Of a stretch of DNA of 64,000 nucleotides, positions 47,722 through 60,409 are shown piece by piece. Made by a program: the position numbers and the translations under genes. The stretch is from Saccoglossus kowalevskii (taxonomy: Eukaryota > Hemichordata > Enteropneusta > Harrimaniidae). Positions within the stretch are counted from its first letter, which is position 1. Every line of letters starts with the position of its first letter. The notes under the pieces were generated by a model. It saw nothing but the letters and a program-made list of their open reading frames with translations. It was not told the DNA's origin and did no database searches. The DNA lies in NCBI RefSeq assembly GCF_000003605.2, contig NW_003153249.1:307918-371917 (forward strand). Direction: 5' to 3'.

Positions 47722-48386
47722 TTTTTCTTAACATTAGACGATCACCTAACCACACTGCAGCATGAGTAATATACATGTTCACAATTGGCGGCTACATGTT
47801 TGTAAATGTGTTGTTTGGTATTGTAAGTAAGTAACTTGTTGAATTGACTTTTGACCTCTACATGCTTCGAGTACGATAATGCAACGGCAGTTTACGAAAT
47901 ATTTATTCACATTTCCAAATTTTTCACTATGGATCCCATCAATATAATATAATAGGTCACATTCCCGAATGAATCTATCAACTTTGCAATAGCTTTTTAT
48001 GACTTAGTATGCAGAATCTTTTCCATTTGTCAGTTTGCTGTTAAAATACAAATATGTATTTCATTTTCTATACATTTGGTCAATGTTTTGAAAATTGCTT
48101 TCGACTTTACACTTGCGGGGTTTGATATGCCAATAACTTCGGTGAAATATGTACCACCTTTGCAAACGCCTTGCACAACTTTGCACGTTGTATTAACAGA
48201 TTCAGCCCACCAAGAGCCGACAACATCAAAAACTTGTCATTTGTTCATTAGTGGGAATTTGAAAACTTTTATTTAAACTTCAACGACTTTCTACTATAAA
48301 TGATTGATATCACAGTAAAAGAAAATGCACGGAAGTTGCCTAATATCTTTTCCATGTCGGCGATGAACCCAAAAAGGAAAATCAAA

Positions 48387-48418
48387 CATGCTAGTACTTA
48401 CCACGCCCGATCGCGCTT
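48387..48418 (-). pseudogene. 5S rRNA-like segment, worn
   Basis: GTACTTACCACGCCCGATCG on the plus strand sits at the same place in its tandem unit and resembles the antisense 5S stretch GTACTAACCAGGCCCGACCC. Confidence 0.45.
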
Positions 48419-49365
48419 TACATGCATGGATTTTTTGAGATTAAGCCGAATTGGCGGCTATTTCATGTTTTTTGAATGTTTTAAAATCGATATCGCTGGC
48501 ACAAGTACTTTCTAGAATTGACCTATGACCTCTACATACTTGGAGTAACACTACGGTACGTTAACAGCAATTTACGAAATATTTATTCACATTTTCAAAC
48601 TTTTAACTGTGGGACTTGTTAATATGATATCACAAGTAACAATCCCGAATGAAACTACCAACTTTGCAATCGCTTTTCAAAATTTTGTAAGCAGTTTGTT
48701 GTCGATTTTTCGGTTAGCTGTTGTGATAATCTGCTGATATATGAGACACTCTCGATACATTTACTTAATGTTTTCGAACTTTAACTGCAGGGTTTTCATG
48801 ACAATGACTTAGGTTGAATATACAAGCAACTCCGCCAACATTTCCTTTGTTTTTATCAATTTTGCACTCTGCTTTCTAGCATTTCACAGTCAGCTCATGT
48901 GAACATATATAGGCTGCTTTCAACTGGCTTTTCTAAATATGTCGACTCTACAACTGCGCGTTTCTATATGCCAACAACTTAGTTAATATATAAAAATACA
49001 TATACTAAGTTTGCAATAGCTTTGCACAATTTTACAATCACTTTGAACAACTTCGCACGATGTGTTAGCAGCATAAAACCCACTACGTGCCGAGATGATC
49101 AACAACTTTTCTTAAAAATTAGAAAGAATTTGAAAACTTGGTACAACTTTGCACGATGTGTTAACAGCGTAAAACCAACTACGTGCCGACATTATCAACA
49201 ACTTGTTCTTAAAAATTAGAAGGAATTTGAAAACTTTTATTAATTAAAATAGTTACAAAAATTCCACGATTTTCCACTCTAAATGATTGACATCACAGTA
49301 AGAAAAAATGCGAGAACGTTGCCTTATATCTTTTCCATGTGTGTGATGAAACAAAACAAAACAAT

Positions 49366-49431
49366 CAACAGCCCGTTTACACAGGGAGTCTCCCATGAAA
49401 GTACTAAGCACGCCCAGTCATGCATTACTTT
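49366..49431 (-). pseudogene. 5S rRNA-like segment, longest copy
   Basis: The plus strand reads CAACAGCCCGTTTACACAGG, GAGTCTCCCATGAAAGTACT, AAGCACGCCCAGTCATGC. This follows antisense metazoan 5S rRNA in order (CTACAGCACCCGGTATTCCC, then GGTCTCCCATCCAAGTACTA, ACCAGGCCCGACCCTGCTTA). It covers the 3' half including the region of the internal promoter box C; the 5' half cannot be aligned with confidence. Confidence 0.65.
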
Positions 49432-50949
49432 AAAATGTGTCGATCACCTAACCACACAGCTGCATGGATTTTTTGAAGTTAAGCCGAATTGGCGGCTATT
49501 TCATGTTTTTTGAATGTTTTAAAATCGATATCGCTGGCACAAGTACCTTCTAGAATTGACCTATGACCACGACATACTTGGAGTAACACTACGGTAAGTT
49601 AACAGTAATTTACGAAATATTTACTCACATTATCAAACGTTTAACTATGGGACTTGTTAAAATGATACCACAGGTAACAATCCCGAATGAAACTACCAAC
49701 TTTGCAATCGCTTTTCACAAATTTGTAAGCAGTTTGTTGTCGATTGGCTGTTGTGATAATCTGCTGATATATGAGACATTCTCGATACATTTACTTAATG
49801 TTTTCGAACTTTAACTGCAGAGTTTTCATGACAATGACTTAGGTTGAATATACAAGCAACTCTGCCAATATTTCTATTGTATTTACCAATTTTGCACTCT
49901 GTTTTCTAACATTTCACAGTCAGCTCTTGTGAACATATATAAACTGCTTTGAACTGGCTTTTCTAAATATGTCGACTCTACAACTGCGCGTTTCTATATG
50001 CCAACAACTTAGTTGATATATACAAATACATATATTAACTTTGCAATAGCTTTGCACAATTTTGCAATCACTTTGAACAACTTTGCACGATGTGTTAGCA
50101 GCATAAAATCCACTACGTGCCGACAGCATCAACAACTTGTTCTTAACAATTAGAAATTACTTTAAAATGTGTCGATCACCTAACCACACAGCTGCATGGA
50201 TTTTTTGAAATTAAGCCGAATTGGCGGCTATTTCATGTTTTTGATTGTTTTAAATTCGATATCGCTGGCACAAGTACCATCTAGAATTGACCTATGAACT
50301 CTACATACTTGGAGTAACATTACGGTACGGTAACAATCCCGAATGAAACTACCGACTTTGCAATTGCTTTTCACAATTTTGTGAACAGTTTGTTGTCGAT
50401 TTTTCGGTTGGCTGTTGTGATAATCTGCTAATATATGAGACATTGTCGATAAATTTACTTAATGTTTTCAAACTTTAACTGCAGGGTTTTCATGACAACG
50501 ACTTAGGTTAAATATACAAGCAACTTCGCAACTTTTTCTTCGTTTTTTCTAAACTTCAACGCTGTTTTCTAACATTTTACAGTCAGCTTATGGGAACATA
50601 TATAGGCTGCTTTCAACTGGCTTTTCTAAATATGTCGACTCTACAACTGCGCGTTACTATATGCCAACAACTTAGTATATATATGCAGATACATCTACCA
50701 ACTTTGCAATCACTTTGAACAACTTTCCACGGTGTGTTAGCAGCATAAAACCCAGTACGTGCCGACAGCATGAACAACTTGTTCTTGAAAATTAGTAGGA
50801 ATTTGAAAACTTTTCATTAATTAAAATAGTTACAAAAATCTCACTATTTTCTACTCTAAATGATTGACATCACAGTAAGAAAGAATGCAGAAACGTTGCC
50901 TTATATCTTTTCCATGTATGTGATGAAACAACAAAAAATAAATTCAACA

Positions 50950-50995
50950 GGGAGTCTCCCATGCAAGTACTAATCATGCCCTATCATGCTTTATT
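50950..50995 (-). pseudogene. 5S rRNA-like segment, best conserved core
   Basis: GTCTCCCATGCAAGTACTAA on the plus strand differs from the antisense of vertebrate 5S rRNA, as I recall it, at one position in 20; over 42 positions about 34 agree. The copy is truncated and cannot give a normal 5S RNA. Confidence 0.65.
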
Positions 50996-51881
50996 TTAAA
51001 TATTTGTCGGTCACCTAACCACTACACAGCTGTATGGATTTTTTCGAATTAAGCCGAATTGGGGGCTGTTTCATGTTTTTTGATGTTTTAAAATTGATAT
51101 CGCTAGCACAAGTACCTTCTAGAATTGACCTATAATCTACATACTTGGAGTAACACTACGGTAATTTAACATCAATTTACAAAATATTTATTCACATTTT
51201 CGAACTTTTAACTATGGGAGTTGTTATTATGATATCACTGTTAACAATCCCGAATGTAACTAGCAACTTTGCTATCGCTTTTCACAACTTTGTAAGCAGT
51301 TTGTTGGCTGTTGTGATAATCTGCTGGTATATATATGAGGCATTCTTGATACATTTACTTAATGTTTTCGAAATTTAACTGCGGGGACGTCATGACAATG
51401 AAAGAAAGAAACTCCGCCAACATTTCCTTCGTTTTTTCAACTTTGCATGCTGTTTTCCAACATTTTACAGTCAGGTCATGTTAACATCTATAGGCTGGTT
51501 TCAACTGGCTTTTATTAAACTTGTTGACTTTACAACTGCGCGTTTCTATATGTCAACAACTTAGCTCATATATACAAATACATCTACAAATACATGTATG
51601 TATGCTTGTATACTCGTAGTAGCAACTAAAAGTGAACCAAGTAAATACATATGTGGAGACGTCAGGGTTATAGATACGTTAAATCTAAGTAAACATGTAC
51701 TTTAGTTGGTTAATAAACGAACATTTTGGTGAATGTAGTACATGGTTATTTGACTTAGCACAGTATTTTCCCTGACGTGAAGTATGAGGAATATATACTT
51801 TTGTTATGTGTTCACTTCTATATTTGCAGTCATGTTGTCCTGTTAGGCTGTAGTTCATAGCATTTACTGTGTTACACTCAC

Positions 51882-52026
51882 CTGAGTTTGGGCACGACTG
51901 TGTAAATGTTATGTCGTCAATGGCTATATCAGAAAAATGCGGATTGCCCTCAATAGCTTCAAAAACGACTTTATATCTGAATGGATTGCCAGTGACCACT
52001 TCAGCATAGTTCCAGAGTTTTAGTTT
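51882..52026 (-). CDS. MAM-C exon
   Basis: WNYAEVV...RYKVVFEAIEG...FSDIAIDDITFTQSC is the typical C-terminal third of a MAM domain. It starts in phase 0 and ends in phase 1 at a GTGAGT donor. It is the last exon recognised before the large tandem repeat. Confidence 0.8.
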
Positions 52027-53193
52027 CTGTGTATATTTAAACTAATCAAAAAGGCCTGTTTTTCCAGTAGGACAAATGTCTTTATTACTGACTCGTCATC
52101 AGTAGTGTTTATCCTATATACCAGGTCTGTTACATATCATTGGATATGGTGGCTGGCATTTTTAACATGATCAAGTGGTCTGATTTGAAATATCTGAATA
52201 TGTTAGCCTAATGATAATTCTGAAATTCATTGCATAGACCGATCAGAACTGCTGTGTGCTGTGTATGTCAGATGCGTGTCTATTGGCTATCTTGGTTATA
52301 TTGGACTAAGGTAAATAATTACAATTTCAAAGCAGCTAAACCATGTTACCCGGTGTACAAATTACCAATTTAAATAAAAAAACAAACACGCAAACAATTT
52401 ATTTATTGTAATGAAGGTCATTTTGATTTTTGTTGGATATTATAAACTATGGTCAAAATTCCAGCTGACCAAAAATTAAGTTTGCATTAGACTTGTGAAA
52501 GGGAATCTGTCAAGAATATATAAACATTCTCGGAAGATATGAGAATTACTACACTTGTTTGAAAAATACAATATAACATGGTTATAAGTAATAAGAGATC
52601 CAAAAAATGAGTCGTATTTATATTTTTGAAAACTTTCATTATAACACACATGGTTGAAATATATTTGTTGAAATGCATGTGTTGATGTAAACAAAATAAC
52701 ATGCAAGTGTCAAGGACTCCATTACTGCCTCAACACTATATGACAAAAACACATTTCATGATATAATAGTATATAACTCATTATATTGTACTTAATTCTA
52801 GGCTACCCATTCTAGACACCTAAATACATGCGATACCAAAACAGAATGACAGACGTCATTGCTTTCTGGGAACGTAGTATTTGTAGCTATGCGGGCAATA
52901 TCTCCAGTATTTTGCTCATTACTCTTGATGTATAGAAATATACCTAAGAATACAAAAGTAAAAGAAGCCATGCAAAAAATGCAGTTTACTATCGCAAAAC
53001 AGATGATGAACTAAATGGCTACTATTTCATCGACCCTTAGTTAGTTTTCACATCGTGATAGGCTTACTGTGCTCATGAAATTGCGTCTAAAACAGTATTT
53101 CGGTATTTAGTGATATCACAGCTATTGCCGCTTTAACATAACCTTTACAAAGTATGGTACATGCGGTTCTGTCTTATAAACTTTGAAACTTAC
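52027..53193. other. Intron-like stretch, expected MAM-middle exon not found
   Basis: Between the MAM-N exon (53194) and MAM-C exon (51882-52026) a MAM-middle exon should exist. I see no matching coding sequence here. Confidence 0.5.
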
Positions 53194-53355
53194 TGTTTTT
53201 ATGCGTAGTGATAGCTGCAGTGTGGTCATAATCAGGACCGCTATTATTACTTGGCGTCTCAAAACCTGCTGTCCAGTTGAAATTGTCATCATTCAGCTGT
53301 CTATAATCACAGTACGGCATGTATTCATCAAAATGACAATCACCATCGTTCACAA
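53194..53355 (-). CDS. MAM-N exon
   Basis: GDCHFDEYMPYCDYRQLNDD, then FNWTAGFETPSNNSGPDYDHT: the cysteine pair, FNW and GPDYDHT of a MAM N-terminus. It is open, in phase 1 at both ends. Confidence 0.85.
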
Positions 53356-53603
53356 CTAAATAAAACAAATCGTATATAAAGCATGATGGCGGCCAGGATG
53401 TGACTTTTGTGTCCAACTGTCACCAAGTGTGACACGTGATGAAATCATTGAAAACAATTGCCTTTGGTGTACATTTTTGCAACGTTCACCGTCCTACATA
53501 TAGCAATATGGAGTCTTGGGGTCACTTTAATCTAAATTAAATGTGTTTGCACAATCAGTGAATAGTAACAACTGAAGGTGTTGAGCAGAAGTATATTGTT
53601 TAC

Positions 53604-53719
53604 CACAGTTATCTACGTCAGACCAATCATCACAATCGGGTCTATAGTCACAATATCTGTCCAGTAATAAGCATCGACTTTCGTTTAAACACTGAAGCTC
53701 ATTAGCATTGTCACATGGC
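53604..53719 (-). CDS. LDL-receptor class A exon
   Basis: CDNANELQCLNESRCLLLDR, then YCDYRPDCDDWSDVDNCG: six cysteines and the calcium-binding DC.D.SD pattern. The acceptor is less certain than the donor. Confidence 0.8.
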
Positions 53720-53849
53720 CTGATGTAGTTTGCCAAGAAGTGAATAAAAACAGAACGAAATAAGCGGCACTATAATGAATGCATATGATCACTCGATCTT
53801 TATTACCGAGAGGCACCTTATAATATGCGCACGAATGACCAATAAATGA

Positions 53850-54150
53850 ATATGATATTACGATTCAACTTATATGGGCGACATTACGTTCCCCTTCGAT
53901 AATGATGGAGAACTCTTCTTGACGACCGATTATGGCAACCCCATTATACCACTCATTTCTTGATTGCCTGTGTCATGTCAAAGTCGTTTCGATTGGTGGT
54001 TTCTATATTTAATTCTGATAGATATACTTCCTTGACGATGTCCATAAATGTAGTACCGAAAGGGTAATTGAAAATTGTCATGGCTGTGTTGGTATGGTAG
54101 TGTTCGTAAATCTATGTTTTCATGGTTACTCGCCACAAACACGTAATGAC
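53850..54150 (-). pseudogene. MAM-middle/C exon region, frameshifted
   Basis: It opens GHYVFVASNHENID and FRYYIYGHRQGSISIRIKY, then the frame closes. A matching continuation in another frame reads EWYNGVAIIGRQEEFSIIIE, as a MAM would. At least one frameshift separates them. Confidence 0.65.
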
Positions 54151-54370
54151 CTGAAAAAATTAGATAATAATTTATCGAATATAGTCTAGATACAGTATGC
54201 AATATACCATAACTAGTCCGTCATTGGATAGTATTTAGTGCATTACACTGTGACTCAACTTATAGTGACAGGTGATTAACGAGATGACTTGTTATAAGTG
54301 TGCATTTTAGTATTTAAAATGTTGGCTAATTGAACTTGCATAATTGAAAAAGTGTTGTGCTTACTTACAC

Positions 54371-54502
54371 AGATCATCTCAAATTGTGCCATCAATAACC
54401 TGTGCAGGAAACGACTGGGTGGTCGACCTTGCATAATTACCCAGCCATGCGTAGTTGAGTTATGCCAACTACATGTACCAAACTCGAAGTCAAAGGATGT
54501 TC
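54371..54502 (-). CDS. MAM-N exon, altered end
   Basis: FDFEFGTCSWHNSTTHGWVI fits a MAM N-terminus, but the expected GPxxDHT end is replaced by FLHRLLMAQFEMI. Phase 1 at both ends fits the GTGTAAG donor. Confidence 0.6.
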
Positions 54503-54556
54503 CTAAAGTGATACCCAAATTTACTTGTAATGAAAGAATCATTTTACTATGATATA

Positions 54557-54563
54557 TGTAAAA

Positions 54564-54597
<34 letters not shown>
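54557..54597. repeat. (AAAT)n microsatellite
   Basis: About ten AAAT repeats in an intron of the MAM/LDLa gene. Confidence 0.95.
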
Positions 54598-54598
<1 letters not shown>

Positions 54599-54639
54599 CG
54601 AGAGTTTCAAGGAATGGTGAAGTAAGATGCATATTGTCT

Positions 54640-56270
54640 AATATAAAAAATGTGCTCTCGACTGTTTCAAACTCACAGCCTTAAGTATGCGTCTTTATAT
54701 CAGGAAAAGACAGACATGCATACATTTAGGCCATATAATATCTAAGCCCTAAGTATCTATTCAAAATACCTAACAGTTTTTTGAAAATATTATAACAAAT
54801 TTAAGGTAGCGAGACTATTATTTCTGTTGAAAATTACGATTTTCACATTTATTTATTAATTGATGAAATGCACTATAAAATTGCATATGATGAAGTTGGT
54901 TAAAACGTTGATTTTCTGAAGGGAAGTAAGGCAGCCTCAGTCGTGTTTTCCAAAATCAACAACACAGGTTTAATCTGTGTGCCTGTGTGCCTAGACAAAG
55001 CAATGTTAGAATGTGTTATCAGTAGCTTTCTGACACACAATGAGTGTTTCCAAACATTTGAGTAGTTTGTCTCCGCCCCTGTTTGATTCACAGATTAGTC
55101 CATTTGCATATGAATGTGTCAGACACAAGGTCACACAGCCACTGAAAAAAATCATCGATTTTGGTGTTCTCATCTGCCGATTTTATCGAATTATAACTAT
55201 ACTATTCCTTTAATTGTTTGGTTTCCAATAGGCGTACACATTTGGATGTCTCTACACATGTTAAAACAGACCTTGAATGGAAAACAAACCGATTGTGCCG
55301 ATAAACAAGCTTGAAAATCTCTGCTGTGACTTCATATCTTTCAACATACAAGCTCTTTAACAAAAAATAACGTATACTCATTGTCGTCGAATTAAGACCA
55401 AATTTTCACAGCTTTAAGATGACAATGAGAAGAATTTGAATGTGTCCAGACAAACTATGTCTTGGATTATTTATCAACCTGTTGTGGTTTGAGTTGAGGT
55501 CAATGCGACTAAAACGGAAATTAAAATTTAACACACTACTTTTTAAAACGCATTGCTTGAATAAAACTGACAAGACACATTCAATTTACCAAACTATTGA
55601 ACAACTAGGAAAAGTGAAAAAAAATATCACCAGCATAAATGCGTAATTATTTTGTTTACAGAAGAAGTATTTTTTTACGTTTGATTGAGTAACACTTCGT
55701 AGAATGCAGATACGGGCATGAACAACACACTTTTGAAAAGCTTGAAGTCTGGCGATTCCAAGAATATATACGTTCCTGGATCTTTTTAGTCATTTAGTCA
55801 CAATTATAAGATGAAAACAAATATGCAAATAATACTCCCGCTACCTTAATAACTTAAATGTTAAAAATATATAAGTGAGATTTAGTATATAGTTGATGCG
55901 ATTTTATGTTCATATGCGCTTCTATTGAATATACAATTCTAATACTGCAAGGTAGTGGTTACCCGCAAAAAAATCCGTTCAGCTTTAAAGAAACATTTGG
56001 CGTAAGGTATATACTAACATAATATTTGCATATTAAGAACGAAAATATGAAACATTTAACATAGGGTATTCGAACCATATGATGGCGATACATATCATAT
56101 TTGAGTTCAATGTGTTCGTAGATTGATAAATTGATAAAAATATATTGCTCTTCAAACGCATACAAAAATGTTCACCATACAATATATTAGCACATATATA
56201 TGTAGTATTGGATTGATATAATACATAATTATATGCAAGCAAGTTGTAACCCATATACGTGAGTGATTAC
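54640..56270. other. Intron, no feature seen
   Basis: Long AT-rich stretch between the LDLa exon at 56271 and the MAM exon at 54502. The MAM/LDLa cassette order does not require an exon here, and I see none. Confidence 0.5.
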
Positions 56271-56393
56271 CGCAATATTGTTCATCTGAAGAGTCCATAC
56301 ACTCATCAGCGAAATTACACACTTTCTTTTTGTCAATACAGTTCCCAACAGTACAGCGGAATTCGGCCTCTGTGCATGTCTTACTACTTGCAA
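56271..56393 (-). CDS. LDL-receptor class A exon
   Basis: CTEAEFRCTVGNCIDKKKVC, then NFADECMDSSDEQYCG: a complete LDLa module with its six cysteines and the acidic calcium site, phase 1 at both ends. Confidence 0.88.
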
Positions 56394-56939
56394 CTAAAAA
56401 GATATATTTGATAGTATACATGATATAGTTTGATTGTATTTGAATTACTAAATACATAATTCGTTCCAAAATTTACCATTTTTTCGGTAAGCATAATAAC
56501 AATAATCAATGCACCCTCATGAACATGGTAAAATGTGCATATTGTACTGTCACGATATTGCAACAAACTTCATGTCAAACTACATATATTATATTATACC
56601 AGTGTATCACTGCCATGAATGCATCATTGTGACTGCTTGGGAGACTGTTTTAATTTATGCAAGTCATGGTTAAATAGATCATAATGAACAGTTGTGGTGT
56701 TCCAAATAACGCCCCAGAATATGAATACAAGTTTAATGCGTAAACAAATAAAGGAAGGGCATTTAAATATTAGGGACATTTTGAATATTGATAGCATAAA
56801 GATATTATATACATATTTTATTTTAGCAGTGGTTAAATAAAAAAAAATTGTACAACCTACAATTTTTGAATGCTATTTTTTGCGACATGATTTCGTTGTC
56901 TGCAACATAGACAAATTGCATTGTAATTGTAACTGGTAT

Positions 56940-57436
56940 TGTAATTCACCCCTTGGTCAAAAAATAAATTGGGGTCTGTGATGAAAGAGATTTTGATGGC
57001 AGCAAATTTGTTGACAGTTTATACAAATCGTTGTGTTAGGGCAACTGCGTGCACTGTGTTGGATTCGGCAGGAGTTGAAACCAGACACATTATGTATTTC
57101 ACGGCACATAAAAACGAAGCTAGTGTTCGGTCCTACACCAACAAACTCACAAATAATCAGAGTCAAGGAATGTCCAGTATTCTGTCTCGCAGTTTGGGGT
57201 ATAAAAACAAATCCTCTGATAGAAAAGTGATCGTAGCGACCGAAGCGGGTGTTTCTGACAACGTCATCCGTACCTCAGAGAACACCGGCATATTAGCGTC
57301 TGGACCAACTCCCGCAGAATCTGGCACCGCTTCTATTTCTAATACCCACAACCAAAGTACACATGCAGCATCTGCTTTGTTTCATAACTGTACCTTTAGT
57401 GGACCAATTAATGTCAGCAAAACAAACACAAAATAG
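56940..57436 (+). mobile_element. Crypton-like tyrosine recombinase, C-terminal fragment
   Basis: The open frame 56969-57436 (155 residues) lies in an intron of, and opposite to, the MAM/LDLa gene. LGSVMKEILMAANLLTVYTN, RCVRATACTVLDSAGVETRH and IMYFTAHKNEASVRSYT follow the C-terminal catalytic part of Crypton/DUF3504 recombinases: the HxxR box, the second His and the nucleophilic Tyr (RSY). In relatives the first box reads TNHxxR; here it is TNRCVR, so the catalytic His is Arg. The end HNCTFSGPINV is also typical of the group. The N-terminal part of the recombinase is not present nearby. An AATAAA follows at about 57599. Confidence 0.75.
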
Positions 57437-57865
57437 AAAATTCGACAACGATAACAAGTCCACAGCAAAATGGCGCTCGGTGCGCGCTGCCGGTAATTTC
57501 TGCTGACGATAATTTATTCACAGCTATTCATATGTAAATTTAGCGTTGAGCTTGTTTATTCAATTTCTAATTATTTGCTAGTTTCTTGCGTTGTAGAAAT
57601 AAACTTCCTTTGATTGTGATGATATCTAAACTTGCTCTTCTGTGCGTTTCTGTGTACTGAGCGCGAATGTGTTGGATAAGAGTTTAAATACTGGTTCCAG
57701 GGCTCATTTCTTCAGATCACCGTGTCAACCAGCAGATGCGCATTACACGTCGTTCAAAAACGACTCTTTTTTATTTTGTAAAAAAGGTCGAGAGTGCCGG
57801 AAATGCTACAGAAATGAAGTTGATATAATAGGTATAGCTCGATATTGATATTGCACAATTCATTC

Positions 57866-57899
57866 CATATATGCACTCGCTACCACTCGTGCATATATG
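57866..57899. repeat. Small perfect hairpin
   Basis: CATATATGCA and TGCATATATG around CTCGCTACCACTCG, downstream of the Crypton-like fragment. Confidence 0.8.
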
Positions 57900-58373
57900 T
57901 CGTGAAATGTGCATTATTTCTTGTTATACCCGCCTCCGGCGGTGGTTTATTGCTTAAGTAATATAATGTATGCTATATGACATATCTGACGCTGCACATT
58001 CTATAAATACCACATCATCTATACATCAAGATCAATGCGGGTTGCCATTCATTCATGACTACGTCAATTAAAGCAAATTTCAGGTACATTTCATTTTCAT
58101 AAATTGTGAATACTTTCAGTAAGCCAGAAGTGATACTACCCACATGATACCAGAATTCGAGATTGCAGTTGGAACCAGACTGTCCAATTATTGTTGTTGT
58201 TATTGTGTTTTGTGTTTATTTCTCCGGGGGAGTTGTCAGCCAATAAGTAAAAGCCTAAGATAAAATAGATTTTCAAAGTCCGTTAATGCTAATGTGAAAT
58301 ACGTTGATGTCTACAGATTAATGTTTCTCAAGTACCATAAATTATAATTATGACATTATGAATACTAATGTAC

Positions 58374-58541
58374 TATCGGGAGATGTTGTATGGTCAACAT
58401 GTGGCCGAAAATCTTTAGCTGAACGATCTTGTTGTATTTCCCATCGAAATTGTGGTACTAGTATCTCGTAAAATTCACGCGACGAGGCAAATACGCCATT
58501 CCATCCACATGCACCACTTTCAAAATCACAGCTGTAATGCA
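58374..58541 (-). CDS. MAM-N exon
   Basis: CDFESGACGWNGVFASSREF and FRPHVDHTTSPDS show a MAM N-terminus with CDFE and DHT. Phase 1 at both ends. Confidence 0.75.
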
Positions 58542-58682
58542 CTGTAAAATGGTAAAATTGTGTGGTCATTTTAAAAGAAATATAACAATTGTAAAGTCAA
58601 CGTGTTATGCAATAAAGAATACTTAGTATAGTTAGTATGGTTGGAGATATATGTGATTAATGTTCATTCTGGTGAATCTCAC

Positions 58683-58859
58683 TACAGCGAGCTGCTTCCT
58701 CTTCACCATTCGAACAGTCATCACGGAAGTTGCAAATATGTTCTGAAGCAATGCATTAGTTATCCACTGTACAGTAGAACTCTTTGCCACTGCATGGGTG
58801 GCGTGTCACTGGTGAACGACTTAGTGGTGGCATTTTTCTTGGTGCGTTGGGCAATTCAT
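58683..58859 (-). pseudogene. LDL-receptor class A exon with internal stop
   Basis: CSGKEFYCTVDN, then a TAA codon, then CIASEHICNFRDDCSNGEEE and AARC. Splice borders and phases are intact, so the stop is the only visible fault. Confidence 0.75.
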
Positions 58860-59014
58860 CTGCAGAAAACAAATTAACAATTATAAACAAAGTCGCAAAC
58901 CACACTGCACCACACTACTATACACTACGCTACGTCACACAACGACTGTCTCAATGTACTGCACTGCTTTATACCATGTTACACAACAATACACAACACT
59001 GTCTCCAAATTTAC

Positions 59015-59108
59015 CGATAGAACTAAAGATACACATAGCAGTGAATGCTACATCATCGATAGCTATGTTTCCATTTCGAACGTCACCTGTTGTTGCGTCA
59101 ATAACTAC
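59015..59108 (-). CDS. MAM-C exon
   Basis: VVIDATTGDVRNGNIAIDDV is the NIAIDDV end of a MAM domain. It runs from phase 0 to phase 1. Confidence 0.8.
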
Positions 59109-59463
59109 CTAAACACACAGAATATCAGCATGTGTTAAATGAGGAAACCGAATTTAGAAGGAATAAGTATTTTGAATATTATGAGATGTGTATAAAAGAC
59201 TGTAAAATAGGAACCTCAATACACCGTAAACGTTTTGATGAAGCTATTGAAAAAAGTGTTGGTTGTGAGTATCTATACAATGTACACTAATTCAGAGCAT
59301 TTCCACACAGTTTGCTCGTCCATCGGTCGGTTGTACATATAGAATTTTGTCCTAAAACATAGAACGTTCCAGAACTTCTCCGTTACTGTTGATTCAAAGC
59401 GTGGCATTCTAGTGAATTGTGAATACATACTATCCACAAAGATAACTATAATTTTTTTCCTAC

Positions 59464-59633
59464 CTGAAATTCGACAGCGACATCAAAAACAATTGCGCCT
59501 TTGTCCCAGAACGGTCTATTATATTCATTCTTCTGCCATACATGTGTTTGTCCCTGTGTTTCTCTATTATAGATGCGTGTAGAAATATTCAGATTACCAA
59601 TATAGCGGTTAAACATGTAATAGTAAAACGCAT
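59464..59633 (-). CDS. MAM-middle exon
   Basis: AFYYYMFNRYIGNLNISTRI, then HVWQKNEYNRPFWDKGAIVF fits the FxYxMxGxxxGxL and W...W core of a MAM domain. It runs from phase 1 to phase 0. Confidence 0.8.
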
Positions 59634-60376
59634 CTATGTAAAAAGGAGTTTATAACATAGGTCAGAATTCTCAAAATTGTGGTTTTTTGTTTCTTTTTTA
59701 TTTGTATTGATTTTTAAGTTAGGTTTTTTTTAATTGTCTTCTTCGCCTCATTTGTTCAGTTGTTTTTTCGAATTAAATACCATTTTATATTTTCTGCTAA
59801 ACTCGCGCTTGTGTACTTTTATAATATTTGATGTTTTACATATTGAGCTAATTATATACAGTACCTTGCATAACCTAGACGTTGTGCAAAACTGGGCTGA
59901 TGAGCTGAGCTCTGTAACCACATTGATTGTTCATAGCCTCAATTGACGCATAATAATCCGTTTACAATAAAATATAATAATTCACAAACAGTTCATTAAA
60001 ATGAAACATATGCATGACATCAACTAAATATATAATACTTCATTACTATACATCGCACTCTGCATTGACGAAACGTCGATGTGACGTCATAATAGCTGAT
60101 ATAGATGACGGCAAAGTTCAAATCGACCACCGTTTTTAGTTGTGAAATATTTCTAACCTAAAATTACTCAAACTAAAATAGTCATTATTAATGCATTTGT
60201 GTAACCCATTCATCCCATATAATTGTTTCGTCACTAGATTTATAAAAATAATTCATCACCCACCTATCGTTCGTTTTGTCCTTAAATTAATTATACAATA
60301 TATGTATCGTATTTAGTAGAATTATAAATTATACAAACAAATCTGAAATCTGAATGATCTATATTCTGTTTTTGAC

Positions 60377-60409
60377 CTGATACACTATGTGTGTGGTCAT
60401 AGCGAGGAT
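60377..60409 (-). CDS. MAM-N end micro-exon (33 bp)
   Basis: DPRYDHTHSVS with acceptor CTACAG and donor GTCAAA. It matches the xxDHTxxxG end of a MAM N-terminus and keeps phase 1 into the MAM-middle exon at 59633. Confidence 0.55.

Larger units (their letters stand above)
47600..51600. repeat. Large irregular tandem repeat (about 0.7-1.04 kb units, five copies)
   Basis: The landmark TAAGCCGAATTGGCGGCTAT, or a worn form of it, recurs near 47800, 48443, 49483, 50213 and 51049; ACTTGGAGTAACACTACGGT and CGACTCTACAACTGCGCGTT recur in the same order. The full unit is about 1.04 kb; other units carry internal deletions. Four copies include a 5S-rRNA-like segment on the minus strand. Copies differ by substitutions throughout, so the array is not recent. 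Open frames inside are short and not shared between units. Confidence 0.9.

Noticed and set aside
53040-53120. Possible missing MAM-middle exon
   Set aside because: Minus-strand readings here contain stops and lack the FxYxMxG and W...W pattern.
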